The notes under the pieces: generated by a model
Told to the model about the DNA's origin: nothing
Database searches by the model: none
What the model saw: only the letters and a program-made list of their open reading frames with translations
Origin: Micromonospora sp. NBC_01796
GTDB taxonomy: Bacteria > Actinomycetota > Actinomycetes > Mycobacteriales > Micromonosporaceae
Length of the DNA stretch: 64,000 nucleotides
Assembly (NCBI RefSeq): GCF_035917455.1
Contig: NZ_CP109078.1
Coordinates: 5,254,001 to 5,318,000, forward strand
Reading direction: 5' to 3'
Made by a program: the position numbers and the translations under genes
In this document: positions 51,812 to 60,997 of the stretch, in pieces
How the letters are laid out: every line of letters starts with the position of its first letter
Position numbering within the stretch: position 1 is the stretch's first letter

Positions 51812-53340
51812 GCCTCGAACTGCGGGGGGTGCACAAGGACTACGGCGGCGTCGAGGTGCTGCACGGGGTCGACCTGGTCGGACAGCCGGGCGAGGTGCTG
51901 GCCGTGGTCGGCGCGAACGGTGCCGGCAAGTCCACCCTGATCAAGATCCTGGCCGGGGCGCAGCCGATGAGCGCGGGCGAGATGCGCCTCGACGGCGAGC
52001 GGGTAGAGCTGCGTTCGCCGCACGACGCGCACGACCACGGCATCCGTACGGTCTACCAGGAACTCAGCCTCGTCCCCGAGCTGTCGGTCACGGAGAACCT
52101 GCTGATGGGGAACTTCCCCCGGCGGGCCGGCCTGATCGACTGGGCCGCCGCGCACCGCCGGGCGGGCGCCCTGCTCGACTCGATCGGGTTCGGCGCTATC
52201 AACCCCCGTACCGTCGCGGGCCGGCTCTCGGTGGCCCGGCAGCAGATGGTCGAGATCGCGAAGGCGCTGGTCGCCGAGCCACGGGTGCTGGTGCTCGACG
52301 AGCCCTCCGCGGTGCTGGCCGGCAGCGACCTCGACTCGCTCTTCGCGCTGGTACGGCGGCTGACCCAACGCGGCGTGCTGGTGGTGTACGTCTCGCACCG
52401 GCTGGCCGAGGTGCTCGAACTCGCCAGCACCATCGTGGTGATCAAGGACGGTCGGGTGGTCGCCACGACCACCCCGGCCGAGACCGACGAGGACGAGCTG
52501 ATCCGGCTGATGGCCGGGCGCCGACTGGCCCAGATTTACCCGGACCGGCGGGAGGGCAGGGGCGCTCCCCGGCTGACCGTCACCGGGCTCGGCCGGCCGG
52601 GGGAGTTCACCGACGTCTCGTTCACCCTGCACGAGGGCGAGGTCGTCGGCTTGTTCGGGCTGGTCGGCTCGGGCCGCAGCGAACTGGCCCGGTGCGTCTT
52701 CGGCGCCGAGCGGGCCGCGACCGGCGAGGTCCGGGTCGCGGGCGGGGGAGGGGACTTCCGTACCCCGGCGGAGGCGATCGCGGCCGGGGTCGCACTGGTC
52801 ACCGAGGACCGCAAACGCACCGGGCTGGTCCTCGACCTGACCGTATGGGACAACATCGCCCTCACCACCCTGCACCGGCACAGCCGGGTCGGCCTGGTCG
52901 ACCGGGCCCGCCAACGGCGGGACGTGACCACGATGGTCGACCGGCTCGCCATCCAACCGGCGCACTGCGCCTCGATGGCGGTGGTCAACCTCAGCGGCGG
53001 CAACCAGCAGAAGGCGGTGCTGGCCAAGTGGCTGCTGGTCGGGCCGAGCGTGCTCATCCTCGACGAACCGACCCGGGGCGTGGACATGGCCACCCGGGTG
53101 GAGATCTACCGCATCATCGACGACCTGGCCCGGTCCGGGCTGAGCGTCCTGCTCATCTCCTCGGACCTGACCGAGGTGCTCGGGGCCAGCGACCGGGTCC
53201 TGGTGATGCGGCAGGGCCGGCTCACCGGTGAACTGGCCGCCGACCGGACCACCGAGGACGAGGTGCTCGGGTACGCGATCGGACCGGCCGCCGGCCGGAT
53301 GGAGCGGACGCCCGTGACCGGGCACGAGGAGAGGGTATGA
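51808..53340 (+). CDS. Ribose-type ABC importer, ATP-binding protein
   Basis: This 510-aa double ATPase is of the RbsA/XylG/MglA type. The first domain has Walker A VGANGAGKSTLIKIL (about 34), a signature RLSVARQQMVEIAKAL, and Walker B VLVLDEPSAVL. The second has the usual degenerate loop LVGSGRSELARC, then LSGGNQQKAVLAKWL and VLILDEPTRGVDMATR. It overlaps both neighbours by 4 nt. It powers the permease at 53337. Confidence 0.95.
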   Translation: MSLELRGVHKDYGGVEVLHGVDLVGQPGEVLAVVGANGAGKSTLIKILAGAQPMSAGEMRLDGERVELRSPHDAHDHGIRTVYQELSLVPELSVTENLLMGNFPRRAGLIDWAAAHRRAGALLDSIGFGAINPRTVAGRLSVARQQMVEIAKALVAEPRVLVLDEPSAVLAGSDLDSLFALVRRLTQRGVLVVYVSHRLAEVLELASTIVVIKDGRVVATTTPAETDEDELIRLMAGRRLAQIYPDRREGRGAPRLTVTGLGRPGEFTDVSFTLHEGEVVGLFGLVGSGRSELARCVFGAERAATGEVRVAGGGGDFRTPAEAIAAGVALVTEDRKRTGLVLDLTVWDNIALTTLHRHSRVGLVDRARQRRDVTTMVDRLAIQPAHCASMAVVNLSGGNQQKAVLAKWLLVGPSVLILDEPTRGVDMATRVEIYRIIDDLARSGLSVLLISSDLTEVLGASDRVLVMRQGRLTGELAADRTTEDEVLGYAIGPAAGRMERTPVTGHEERV

Positions 53341-54338
53341 CGGGGCAGCTCACCGACACCGCGCCGGACACCGCCACCAGCGGCGGACCACGACGGCCGT
53401 TGCGACTGGTGGTCAACGGCCGGGACCGTACGGTCGAGGCGGTGCTCGGCACGCTCGTCGTCGGACTGATCGTGGTGGCCGCCCTGACCTCCGACACGTT
53501 CTTCACCCAGACCAACCTGACCAACCTGCTCAAGCAGATGGTCACCACCGGGCTGCTCGCCTTCGGCATGCTGGTGGTCATCCTCACCGGCGGCATCGAC
53601 CTCTCGGTCGGCTCGGTGGTCGCGTTCGCCGGGATCGTCACCGCCGGACTGGTCTCGGGGCTGCCGATCCCGCTGGCGATGCTGGTCGGCATCCTGGCCG
53701 GGATCGGGTTCGGGCTGGTCAACGGCACCCTGATCGCCCGGTTCGGGCTGGCACCGTTCGTGGTGACGCTGGCCGCGCTGACCACCGTCCGGGGGTTGGC
53801 GTTCGTCTACTCCGAGGTGCCGATCGCCCCGGACGACCCGGCGTTCTTCACCCTCGGCACGGCGATGGTCGGTCCGATCCCACTGACCACGGTGATCATG
53901 CTGGCGGTCTTCGGCCTGGGCGGGGTGTTCCTGTCCCGTACCCCGGCCGGACGGTCGATCATCGCGATCGGCGGCAACCCGGAGACCGTACGCCTCGCCG
54001 GCATCAACGTACGCCGGCACGTGATCCTCGCGTACACGATCAGCGGTGCCTGCGCCGGACTGGCCGGGGTGATCCTGGCCAGCCGGGTCGGGATCGCCCA
54101 GCCGAGCGTCGGTGTCGCCTTCGAACTGGACGCGATCGCCGCGTGCGTGATCGGCGGGGCGAGCCTGGCCGGCGGGCGCGGTACGGCGAAGGCGACCCTC
54201 GGCGGTGTCCTCGTCCTCGCCCTGATCAACAACCTGCTGAACCTGTACGGCGTGCAGAGCTTCTGGCAGCAGGTCCTCAAGGGACTGATCATCATCGCGG
54301 TGATCCTGGTCCAGCGGGTCAACCGGGTACGCCCCTGA
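53337..54338 (+). CDS. Ribose-type ABC importer, permease
   Basis: This 333-aa RbsC-family permease has eight to ten membrane segments, the characteristic GGIDLSVGSVVAFAGIVTAGL and a C-terminal GGASLAGGRGTAKATLGGVLVLALINNLLNL. Its ATG overlaps the ATPase stop. It forms a CUT2-type importer with the genes on either side. The substrate is unknown: pentoses, methyl-pentoses and polyols are typical. Confidence 0.95.
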   Translation: MTGQLTDTAPDTATSGGPRRPLRLVVNGRDRTVEAVLGTLVVGLIVVAALTSDTFFTQTNLTNLLKQMVTTGLLAFGMLVVILTGGIDLSVGSVVAFAGIVTAGLVSGLPIPLAMLVGILAGIGFGLVNGTLIARFGLAPFVVTLAALTTVRGLAFVYSEVPIAPDDPAFFTLGTAMVGPIPLTTVIMLAVFGLGGVFLSRTPAGRSIIAIGGNPETVRLAGINVRRHVILAYTISGACAGLAGVILASRVGIAQPSVGVAFELDAIAACVIGGASLAGGRGTAKATLGGVLVLALINNLLNLYGVQSFWQQVLKGLIIIAVILVQRVNRVRP

Positions 54339-54392
54339 CGCGGGACGCGCCCACACCACCACCCCACCCACCACACCACGGGAGATGTTGGC

Positions 54393-55370
54393 ATGAACCC
54401 GAAGAAGCTCAGCCGACTGCTGGTCACCGGCACCCTCGCCCTCGCCCTCGGCCTGACCGCCTGCTCCGAGTCCGACGGCTCGGGTGCCGGCGGGGACGGC
54501 TCGTACACGATCGGCGTGGCGAACTTCATGTTGAGCGGGCCCTACTTCAGCGGCATGGACAAGGCCATCGCGGCCCAGGCGAAGAAGAAGGGGAACGTCG
54601 AGATCATCAGCACCGACGCGAACGGTGACGCCGCCAAGCTCGCCGCGAACGTCGAGGACCTGCTCAGTAAGAACGTCGACGCGGTGATCATCTCCGGTGG
54701 ACCGCTGGAGTCGGCCCCGGCGGCCCTCAACGCGATCAAGGCGGCGGGCAAGCCGGTGGTGCTGGTCGACCGGAAGTTCCAGACCGGCGAGTACACCAGT
54801 TGGATCGGCCCGGACAACAAGGCGATCGGCGTACAGAACGGGGAGTTCCTCGCCGAGAAGCTGCCCAGCGGCGGCAAGGTCGCCATCATCAAGGGGGGGC
54901 CGGCGGACAACAGCATCGGGCTGGCCCGTACCGACGGGGTGAAGTCGGTGCTCGGCGGCAAGCCGGGAATCACCCTGGTCGAGGCGCCGGACTTCGGCAA
55001 CTGGGGCTCCGACGGCGGGCTGACCGTGATGGAGAGCCTGCTCGCCACCAACGCCGACCTGGCCGCGGTGTTCTGCGAGAACGACGCGATGTGCCTGGGC
55101 GCGCAGCGGGCGATCGCCGACGCGGGCAAGGACAAGCAGATCATCATCGCCGGTGTGGACGGTCAGGCCGAGGCGTTGAAGGCCATTCTCGACGGGACGA
55201 ACTACCTGGTCACCGGCCTGAACGACGCGGACATCATCGGCAGCCTGGGCCTGGACCGGGCGGTCGAGATCCTGGGCGGCACCAAGACGGAGAAGGACAC
55301 GGTGGTCCCCTCGCCGAGGGTGACCAAGGAGAACGCGGCCCAGTTCCTCGACCCCAAGGGCGGCTTCTGA
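54393..55370 (+). CDS. Ribose-type ABC importer, binding lipoprotein
   Basis: This 325-aa RbsB-like substrate-binding lipoprotein has a signal peptide and lipobox LALALGLTACSESDG (lipid on Cys about residue 25). Two alpha/beta lobes follow (YTIGVANFMLSGPYFSGMDKAI, NVDAVIISGGPLES, VVLVDRKF, AVFCENDAMCLGAQRAI, IIAGVDGQAEALKAI). GGGAG precedes ATG 54393. It is the last gene of the operon, ended by the hairpin at 55410. Confidence 0.95.
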   Translation: MNPKKLSRLLVTGTLALALGLTACSESDGSGAGGDGSYTIGVANFMLSGPYFSGMDKAIAAQAKKKGNVEIISTDANGDAAKLAANVEDLLSKNVDAVIISGGPLESAPAALNAIKAAGKPVVLVDRKFQTGEYTSWIGPDNKAIGVQNGEFLAEKLPSGGKVAIIKGGPADNSIGLARTDGVKSVLGGKPGITLVEAPDFGNWGSDGGLTVMESLLATNADLAAVFCENDAMCLGAQRAIADAGKDKQIIIAGVDGQAEALKAILDGTNYLVTGLNDADIIGSLGLDRAVEILGGTKTEKDTVVPSPRVTKENAAQFLDPKGGF

Positions 55371-55409
55371 GCCGGGACGATCTCGGGGCGATCGATGATC
55401 GCCGGCTTC

Positions 55410-55447
55410 GGTTGACCGGTCCACGCCTGGTGCGGGACCGGTCAACC
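55410..55447. terminator. Bidirectional hairpin terminator
   Basis: Perfect 13-bp arms GGTTGACCGGTCC and GGACCGGTCAACC flank a 12-nt loop between the convergent RbsB-like and DoxX genes. Confidence 0.8.
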
Positions 55448-55458
55448 GGTCGGGAGCG

Positions 55459-55809
55459 CTACAGCGAGAGGATGCGGGTGACCAGGGTCGCGATCGCGAC
55501 GAGCAGGATCGTCGCCGGTGCGCCGGCGCCCTTGGTGTCGCCGTTGCGTACGTGTGCGATGACCGCGCCGACGAAGTAGAGGACCACCCCGATGGCCGCG
55601 GCGACGCCGAGCGGCGCGAAGAAGATCCCGACGATCAGCCCGGCCGCGCCGATGATCTCGATGATGGCCAGCGGCGGGTACCAGTTGAGCGGTACCCCGG
55701 CCGCGGTGAGCCCCTTGACCACCGCCTCGTCCTTGGTCAGCTTGCCTCGGGCGGACATCAGGAGCACGGCGGAGAGCAGGATCGCGAGGACAACGTAGGC
55801 GATGGACAT
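55459..55809 (-). CDS. DoxX-family membrane protein
   Basis: This 116-aa integral membrane protein has four hydrophobic helices (IAYVVLAILLSAVLLMSA, PLAIIEIIGAAGLIVGIFFAP, AAIGVVLYFVGAVIAHV, ATILLVAIATLVTRILSL), the DoxX-like layout. The small cytoplasmic loop KLTKDEAVVKGLTAAGVP is typical. Relatives are linked to oxidative stress or quinone handling, but the role is generally unsettled. It has its own promoter with an overlapping palindrome. Confidence 0.9.
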   Translation of the reverse strand: MSIAYVVLAILLSAVLLMSARGKLTKDEAVVKGLTAAGVPLNWYPPLAIIEIIGAAGLIVGIFFAPLGVAAAIGVVLYFVGAVIAHVRNGDTKGAGAPATILLVAIATLVTRILSL

Positions 55810-55881
55810 GGTGCTCCCTGGGGGATGTGGGTGCCGTCGAGGCCGGGGGAGTTTCGGGTGGCGCGCCGGGGCGCGTCCGTC

Positions 55882-55916
55882 ACCCTAGAGAGATCGTTGA
55901 TCGATGTCAACGATCT
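55882..55916 (-). promoter_or_regulatory. DoxX promoter with overlapping operator
   Basis: On the minus strand, TTGACA (55910-55905) and TAGGGT (55887-55882) are 17 nt apart. The -35 box lies within a perfect palindrome with 10-bp arms AGATCGTTGA (55891-55900) and TCAACGATCT (55907-55916) around 6 nt. A dimeric repressor bound there would block RNA polymerase. Confidence 0.7.
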
Positions 55917-55983
55917 GCTGTCCCTGACTATCTACTTCCCCGCAGATCATCCCGGCGTCGCCGCCACCGACCGCAGAGGTCGC

Positions 55984-57498
55984 CTACCGGGAGGGAACGC
56001 CCACCATCGCCCCGAGCAGGGCCGAGAGCGCGATGGTGGCGAACCCGACCCGTGCATCACCGGCGCCGTACGGCAACCACAGGGTCCCGTCGTGCAGCAG
56101 GCCGCCGCACGAGTAGACGACGTTCGGCACGTACCCGTCGCGTTCGGTGTCGTCGGGACGCAGCAGCGCGTCCGGCAACTCGGCGACGACCCGCTCGGGA
56201 CGGGCCAGGTCGAGCAGCATCGCCCCGATGGCGTACTGCCGCATCGTGCCGACCCCGTGAGTGAGGACGAGCCAACCGGCCTCGGTCTCGATCGGCGAGC
56301 CGCAGTTCCCGACCTGGATCAGTTCCCAGCCCCGGCGGGGGCCGTGCAACGGCACCGGGGACTGCCACCGGTTCTCCGCGTCCAGGGTGGACAGGCCGAT
56401 GGTCTCCCCGTCGGACCGGCACAGGGCGAGCCGGCGACCGCCGACCGGACGCGGGAACAGCGCGACGCCCTTGTTCCGGGCGGCGGGCCCGCGCATCGGG
56501 GTCACCTCGAAGTGCCGCAGGTCGTCGCTGTCGAGCATCCGCGCGGCGATGTTCCGGCCGTCGTACGCGGTGTAGGTGGCCCGGTACGCCGACTCGCCGT
56601 TGTCGTCGACCCACCGTACGAAACGGGCGTCCTCCATCCCGTTGCACTCGGCGGGAGTCGCCGGCCACAGGACCCGTCGGTGCAGCGGCACGTCGGCGGG
56701 AAACGTGATGGCGTAACCGGCGGAGATCGTACGGCGGAGCTGTTCGAGCGTACGGTGCGCGGTGGCTCGGGTGAGCAGGTCGATCGGGAGCTGCCCCAGC
56801 GCCCGTTCGAAGGCGTCGTCGTCGAACCGCTCGGTCAGACAACCCAGTACGGTGGCCGACACCTCGTTGTCCCAGCCCTCCTCGGCGAGCCCGGCGGCCA
56901 GCAGGTCCCGCCGATGCAGAGCGCCGGTACGCCCCCCGGTGACCAGGGGCCCGTCCCGGTCCGCGACATCGAGGCGGGAACCCGGCCCGAGTACGGCACC
57001 GGCGAACCCGATCGAGGACAGGTGGCCCTCGCCGATCTGCCGCAGACTGATCGCCGCGCGCAGCTCACCGGGGGCGAGGCCGGTCTGGTCGGGATGCACG
57101 ACCATCGACGGGTTGCACAGGGCGGCGGCCTCCACCGCGTACTCGTGGGAGAAGTAGGCCCCGACCAGCAGGCGGGCCTCGGGCGACAGCTCGCTGGTCC
57201 GTGGCACCCGGTGGTGGACCAGGTCGTAGTGGTGCCGGAAGGTCGCCTCCAGATCGTGGTGCCGGCCGCCGAAACGCCGCAACGTCTGCCGGAGCAGAGT
57301 GCCGGTCTCCGCGTCCCCGAGGTCGGCGATCCGTTCGATCAGGGCGTGCGCCCGGGTCCGGGCGAGGACGGCGTCCTCGCCCGGCACGAAGAGCTTCACG
57401 ATCACCCGGCGCGGGTCCGGTGCCAGCGTCGGGCCGACCCGGACGGCCAGGTCCTGCGGGTGCTGCGGGTCCTGCGGGGCGGAGGTTCCGTCGGTCAT
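55984..57498 (-). CDS. GH130-family mannoside phosphorylase-like protein
   Basis: This 504-aa protein has the five-bladed propeller of GH130. It has a longer N-terminal region than classical 300-400-aa members. The key motif NGMEDARFVRWVDDNGESAYRATYTAYDGRN (about 285) includes the position of the catalytic Asp. GHLSSIGFAGAVLGPGS, RNKGVALFPRPVGGR and QVGNCGSPIETEAGWLVLTHGVG complete the blades. GH130 enzymes phosphorolyse, or in some subgroups hydrolyse or transfer, beta-mannosides. ATG 57498 overlaps the upstream stop by 4 nt. It is the last gene of a glycosyltransferase cluster, suggesting turnover or synthesis of a mannose polymer. Confidence 0.88.
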   Translation of the reverse strand: MTDGTSAPQDPQHPQDLAVRVGPTLAPDPRRVIVKLFVPGEDAVLARTRAHALIERIADLGDAETGTLLRQTLRRFGGRHHDLEATFRHHYDLVHHRVPRTSELSPEARLLVGAYFSHEYAVEAAALCNPSMVVHPDQTGLAPGELRAAISLRQIGEGHLSSIGFAGAVLGPGSRLDVADRDGPLVTGGRTGALHRRDLLAAGLAEEGWDNEVSATVLGCLTERFDDDAFERALGQLPIDLLTRATAHRTLEQLRRTISAGYAITFPADVPLHRRVLWPATPAECNGMEDARFVRWVDDNGESAYRATYTAYDGRNIAARMLDSDDLRHFEVTPMRGPAARNKGVALFPRPVGGRRLALCRSDGETIGLSTLDAENRWQSPVPLHGPRRGWELIQVGNCGSPIETEAGWLVLTHGVGTMRQYAIGAMLLDLARPERVVAELPDALLRPDDTERDGYVPNVVYSCGGLLHDGTLWLPYGAGDARVGFATIALSALLGAMVGVPSR

Positions 57499-58658
57499 GG
57501 CCGTCCTCGGGCGTGTTGCAGGGTGGAGATGAGGGCGAGGGTCGACTCGGCGCCCTGGTTGAGGTTGGGCCCGTGCGGGGTCAGGCCGTCGTACCCGCCG
57601 CCGGTGGCCGGGTCCCACATCGCGGTGCCCACGTCGTTCTCACCGAGGAACCAGGCCACCGCCTGCCGTACGCCGATCTGCCAGCCGGGGTCACCGGTGG
57701 CCGTGGCGGCGGTGGCGCAGGCGTCGGCGAGCGCGGCCACCTCGATCGGCTGCTGGTCGTGGCGTAGTCGGGGGCCGTGGCGTAACCAACCGTCGACCGG
57801 GACGACCGACAGCCGGCCGTGGCGCAGTTGCACCTCGCGCAACCACGTCAGCATCGCCAGGCCGGTGGCGAGCAGGTCACCGTTGCCGCGAAGCTGGCCG
57901 GCGGCGACGACCACCTCGGCGAGGGCCGCGTTGGCGTAGGTCAACCGGGGGCGCGGCCACGGCCAGTCCGGGCTGTCGTCCGGCCTGCCGACGGCGGTGG
58001 CGGCGTCGTCGAGCAGTTCGGCCGCCGCCCGGTGGTCCGGATGTCCACGCAGCACCTCGGCGGCGCCGAGACCGGCGAAGGCCATGGCGTGCGGGGCGGG
58101 GGAGCGGCGGGCGGCCCCGAGGGTGAAGGCGACGAGGGCCTCCTCCCGGATCCACGGGGCCGGACTGCGGGTCGCGGCGGTGCCCAGACCCCACAGCGCC
58201 CGCCCCCACCAGTCGCCGACCCCGGGCTCGTCGGCCCACCGCCGGTCATAACCGAGCCGGTTGTGGAACGCGCCGTCGTCACCCTGTGCGTGGGTCAGGA
58301 AGGCCAGGTAACACTCGGCGAGCCCGAGCACGGTGGCGGGCGGATCGGGTTCGCGGCTGGCGACCACGAGCCCGCGTGCGACGTCGTCGGTGCAGTAACC
58401 GTGCTCGCGGCGGGCGATCGCGTGCCGGGCGTGTTCGAACAGGCCGGTGTCGTCGGTCAACCGGCTCAGGTGCGCGAAGCTGGGCGCCGGCACACCGCCG
58501 GTCCGGGCGAGCGCGGTGACGTTCCGGTCGGCCGCCCCACCGTCGCCGCCGGGCTCGCCGTTTTCGCTGGCAACGCCGTTTTCGCTGGCAACGCCGGGTC
58601 CGCCGGCGCCTTCGCCGGTGACGCGGGCGCCGCCGCCGATGACACGTACGCCGGTCAC
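57495..58658 (-). CDS. Alpha/alpha-barrel glycosidase-like protein
   Basis: This 387-aa protein is mostly paired helices (EHARHAIARREHGYCTDDVARGLVV, VLGLAECYLAFLTHAQGDDGAFHN) like the (alpha/alpha)6 barrel of GH families acting on oligosaccharides. Conserved acidic/aromatic clusters (CTDDVARG, TPHGPNLNQGAESTLALI) look catalytic, though no family-specific pair is assignable. Databases often call such proteins glycosyltransferases. The GTG start overlaps the GT4 stop as GTGA. The N-terminal ~50 residues are Gly-rich and hold a duplicated VASENG. Confidence 0.75.
   Translation of the reverse strand: MTGVRVIGGGARVTGEGAGGPGVASENGVASENGEPGGDGGAADRNVTALARTGGVPAPSFAHLSRLTDDTGLFEHARHAIARREHGYCTDDVARGLVVASREPDPPATVLGLAECYLAFLTHAQGDDGAFHNRLGYDRRWADEPGVGDWWGRALWGLGTAATRSPAPWIREEALVAFTLGAARRSPAPHAMAFAGLGAAEVLRGHPDHRAAAELLDDAATAVGRPDDSPDWPWPRPRLTYANAALAEVVVAAGQLRGNGDLLATGLAMLTWLREVQLRHGRLSVVPVDGWLRHGPRLRHDQQPIEVAALADACATAATATGDPGWQIGVRQAVAWFLGENDVGTAMWDPATGGGYDGLTPHGPNLNQGAESTLALISTLQHARGRP
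58557..58592. repeat. 18-bp tandem duplication
   Basis: GCCGTTTTCGCTGGCAAC occurs twice head to tail, giving a second VASENG in the alpha/alpha-barrel protein. The units are identical, and more AT-rich than their surroundings, so the duplication looks recent. Confidence 0.85.
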
Positions 58659-59800
58659 GCCGGCACCGGCGGCGTCGCCAGGACCGGCCGGTTGGCCGTA
58701 CGCAGCCCGGCGGCGAGTGCGGCGTAGCGGGCCGCCACCGCCGGCCACAGCAGGGTCGGGGCGAGTGGACCGGTCCGGCCGGCGAGACTGCCGGACAGGC
58801 CGGGTTCGGTCAGGATCCGGCGGATGGCGGTGGCCATGGCGGCCGGGTCCTGGTGGGGTACGAGCAGTCCCGGCCCGTCGGTGAGCAGTTCGATCGCGTG
58901 CGGGAAGGGGGTGGCGACCACGGGAACCCCGGCGGCCACCGCCTCGATCAGGACCCCGGAGGTGACCTGTTCACGCGAGTCGTACGGCAGCACGACAACG
59001 TCGGCGGAACGGATCAGCCGGCTCAGTGCCGCCTCGTCCCGGTATACCGGCTCGTAGCGGACCGCGTCGGTGATGCCGAGCAGCGTGCCGAGGCCCTGCA
59101 GGCTCGTCCGGTATGTCTCCCCGTGCTGTTCGAGCACCTTGGGATGGGTCTTGCCGGCGACCGTGTAGGTGGGGGACGGGCTGAGGTCGCGCAACCGGGC
59201 CAGTGCCCGCAGCGCCCACTCGATGCCCTTGCCTGGGCCTATCAGCCCCCAGGTGAGCAGGTGCGGACGGGTGCGGGCGGTGGTGGTGGCACCGGTGTGG
59301 TCGCCGGCACCGTGCGGGATGACGGTGACCTTCGCCGGGTCGACCGCGTACCCGATCAGCAGCCGGTCCCGGGCGGTCTCGGTCATGGTGACCACCGCGC
59401 CGGCCGCCGTCACCACCTCCTCCAGCGTCGCCCGCTGTCCGGCGGTGGGCTGGGCCAGCACGGTGTGCAGGACCACGATGGCGGGCCGGTCGAGTGCGCG
59501 CAGCAGCGGCAGTACGGCCGATCCGTCGGTGCCGGGGTAGATCCCGTACTCGTGCTGGACGATGGCGACGTCGAACGCGTTGAGGGCCTCGGCGGCGTCC
59601 TGCCAACCGGTGCCGCTGCGCGGGGACCAGGTGTGTACGACGCCGGGGCCGGCGCGCTCGTCCTCGCCGGCGCTGATCACCCGTACGATCCCGCCCGGTC
59701 GCCCACCGGCGGTGAGCTGGGCGGACAGGGCCGAGTTGAAGGTGGCCAGTCCGCACTGGGTCGGCGGGTGGGTGCTGAGAAAACCGTAACTGGCGGCCAT
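58655..59800 (-). CDS. GT4-family glycosyltransferase A
   Basis: This 381-aa GT-B glycosyltransferase has an N-terminal acceptor domain (MAASYGFLSTHPPTQCGLATFNSAL, VAIVQHEYGIYPG). A C-terminal donor domain (HLLTWGLIGPGKGIEWALRAL; VVLPYDSREQVTSGVLIEAVAAGVPVVATPFPHAIELL) includes the GT4 E(x7)E-like region. GGAAGG precedes ATG 59800; ATG 59818 is alternative. It overlaps the next gene by 4 nt. Donor and acceptor are unknown; with GH130 beside it, GDP-mannose is a plausible donor. Confidence 0.9.
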   Translation of the reverse strand: MAASYGFLSTHPPTQCGLATFNSALSAQLTAGGRPGGIVRVISAGEDERAGPGVVHTWSPRSGTGWQDAAEALNAFDVAIVQHEYGIYPGTDGSAVLPLLRALDRPAIVVLHTVLAQPTAGQRATLEEVVTAAGAVVTMTETARDRLLIGYAVDPAKVTVIPHGAGDHTGATTTARTRPHLLTWGLIGPGKGIEWALRALARLRDLSPSPTYTVAGKTHPKVLEQHGETYRTSLQGLGTLLGITDAVRYEPVYRDEAALSRLIRSADVVVLPYDSREQVTSGVLIEAVAAGVPVVATPFPHAIELLTDGPGLLVPHQDPAAMATAIRRILTEPGLSGSLAGRTGPLAPTLLWPAVAARYAALAAGLRTANRPVLATPPVPA

Positions 59801-59995
59801 GTGGCGCCTTCCGGTCATCGGCTGCCGCCGCGTGGGCGGCGTCAGCCTCACGCGATAAGGGCGCTCACCCGACCAGCGTGTGTGGCGGGCGGAACGGGTG
59901 CACGACGACCGCCGCCTTCGCGGCTGCGGGTCTGCCGGGCACCTGGCCGGACTCTGGGCGAGTTCCCGGCTTTCCGACGCTATCAGCGCCGGCTG

Positions 59996-60997
59996 TCAGT
60001 CGATCAGGACTCGGTAGACATCAAGGTAGTCCCGGACCATCCGGTCCACCCCGAAACGCTGCCGGGCGCGGTCCCGGCAGCCGGCCCGGTCGATGGCACC
60101 GATCCGGTCGACGGCGGCGACGGCCTGGTCCACGGTCTGCACCAGGTATCCGGTCACCCCGTCGTCGACCACCTCGGGCATCGACCCGAGCCGGTACGCC
60201 ACCACCGGTGTCCCGCACGCCATCGCCTCCACCACGGACAGCCCGAAGGGCTCGGCGAACGCGATCGGGTGCAGCAGGGCCGCGGCGGCGCCGAGGATCT
60301 CACCACGCCGGTCCGGGCCGACCGCGCCGAGGAAGGTGACCTTCTCGCCGTCGACGTGCGGGGCGACCTGTTCGGCGTAGTACCGCTCGTCCTGGACGAT
60401 GCCGCAGATGGTCAGCGGCCGACCGGCCAGCCGGGCGATCTCGATCGCGGTGTGGATGCCCTTGTCCGGATGGATCCGGCCGAAGGCGACCAGTCCGGGG
60501 CCTCCGTCCGGGGCGAACGGGAAACCGTCGAGGTCGATCCCGTGCGGCACCGTGGCCACGTAGTCGAGACCGGGGAACCGGTCGGCGTCGGAGATCGAGA
60601 CGTACGCCGACTTCGCCCGCTCGTACGCGGGCAGGATGCCGGGGCCGGAGAAGCCGTGGACCGTGGTCAGCATCGGGGCGCGACAGTGCCCGGCGAACGC
60701 CAGCGGCAGCCAGTCCAGGTGGTTGTGGACCAGGTCGAACTCACCCGACCGGGCCAGCGCGTGGGCGACGTGCATCGCCTCCCACACCCGCCCGTCCAGG
60801 TCCGGGTCGTCGGCGTACCCGCGCGGACAGACCCCGTCGAGCTTGGCGGACGTGACCGAGTCGAGCGTGGCGAAGAGCGTCACGTCCACGCCACGGGCCG
60901 CAAGCCCCTCGGCGAGCAGGCCGGTCACCCTCTCCCACGGCCCGTAGTGATGTGGTGGCGTACGCCATGCCACCGGCCCCAGCAGGGCCACCCTCAC
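59996..60997 (-). CDS. GT4-family glycosyltransferase B
   Basis: This 333-aa GT-B glycosyltransferase shows VRVALLGPVAWRTPPHHYGPWERVTGLLAEGLAARGVDVTLFAT and FDLVHNHLDWLPLAFA. The donor site AFGRIHPDKGIHTAIEIARLAG and the GT4 motif FAEPFGLSVVEAMACGTPVVAYRLGSMPEVV are intact. GTG 60997 overlaps the 57-aa gene as GTGA. It differs clearly from glycosyltransferase A, so two different linkages or steps are likely. 195 nt without a gene separate it from glycosyltransferase A, so a second promoter may lie there. Confidence 0.92.
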   Translation of the reverse strand: MRVALLGPVAWRTPPHHYGPWERVTGLLAEGLAARGVDVTLFATLDSVTSAKLDGVCPRGYADDPDLDGRVWEAMHVAHALARSGEFDLVHNHLDWLPLAFAGHCRAPMLTTVHGFSGPGILPAYERAKSAYVSISDADRFPGLDYVATVPHGIDLDGFPFAPDGGPGLVAFGRIHPDKGIHTAIEIARLAGRPLTICGIVQDERYYAEQVAPHVDGEKVTFLGAVGPDRRGEILGAAAALLHPIAFAEPFGLSVVEAMACGTPVVAYRLGSMPEVVDDGVTGYLVQTVDQAVAAVDRIGAIDRAGCRDRARQRFGVDRMVRDYLDVYRVLID

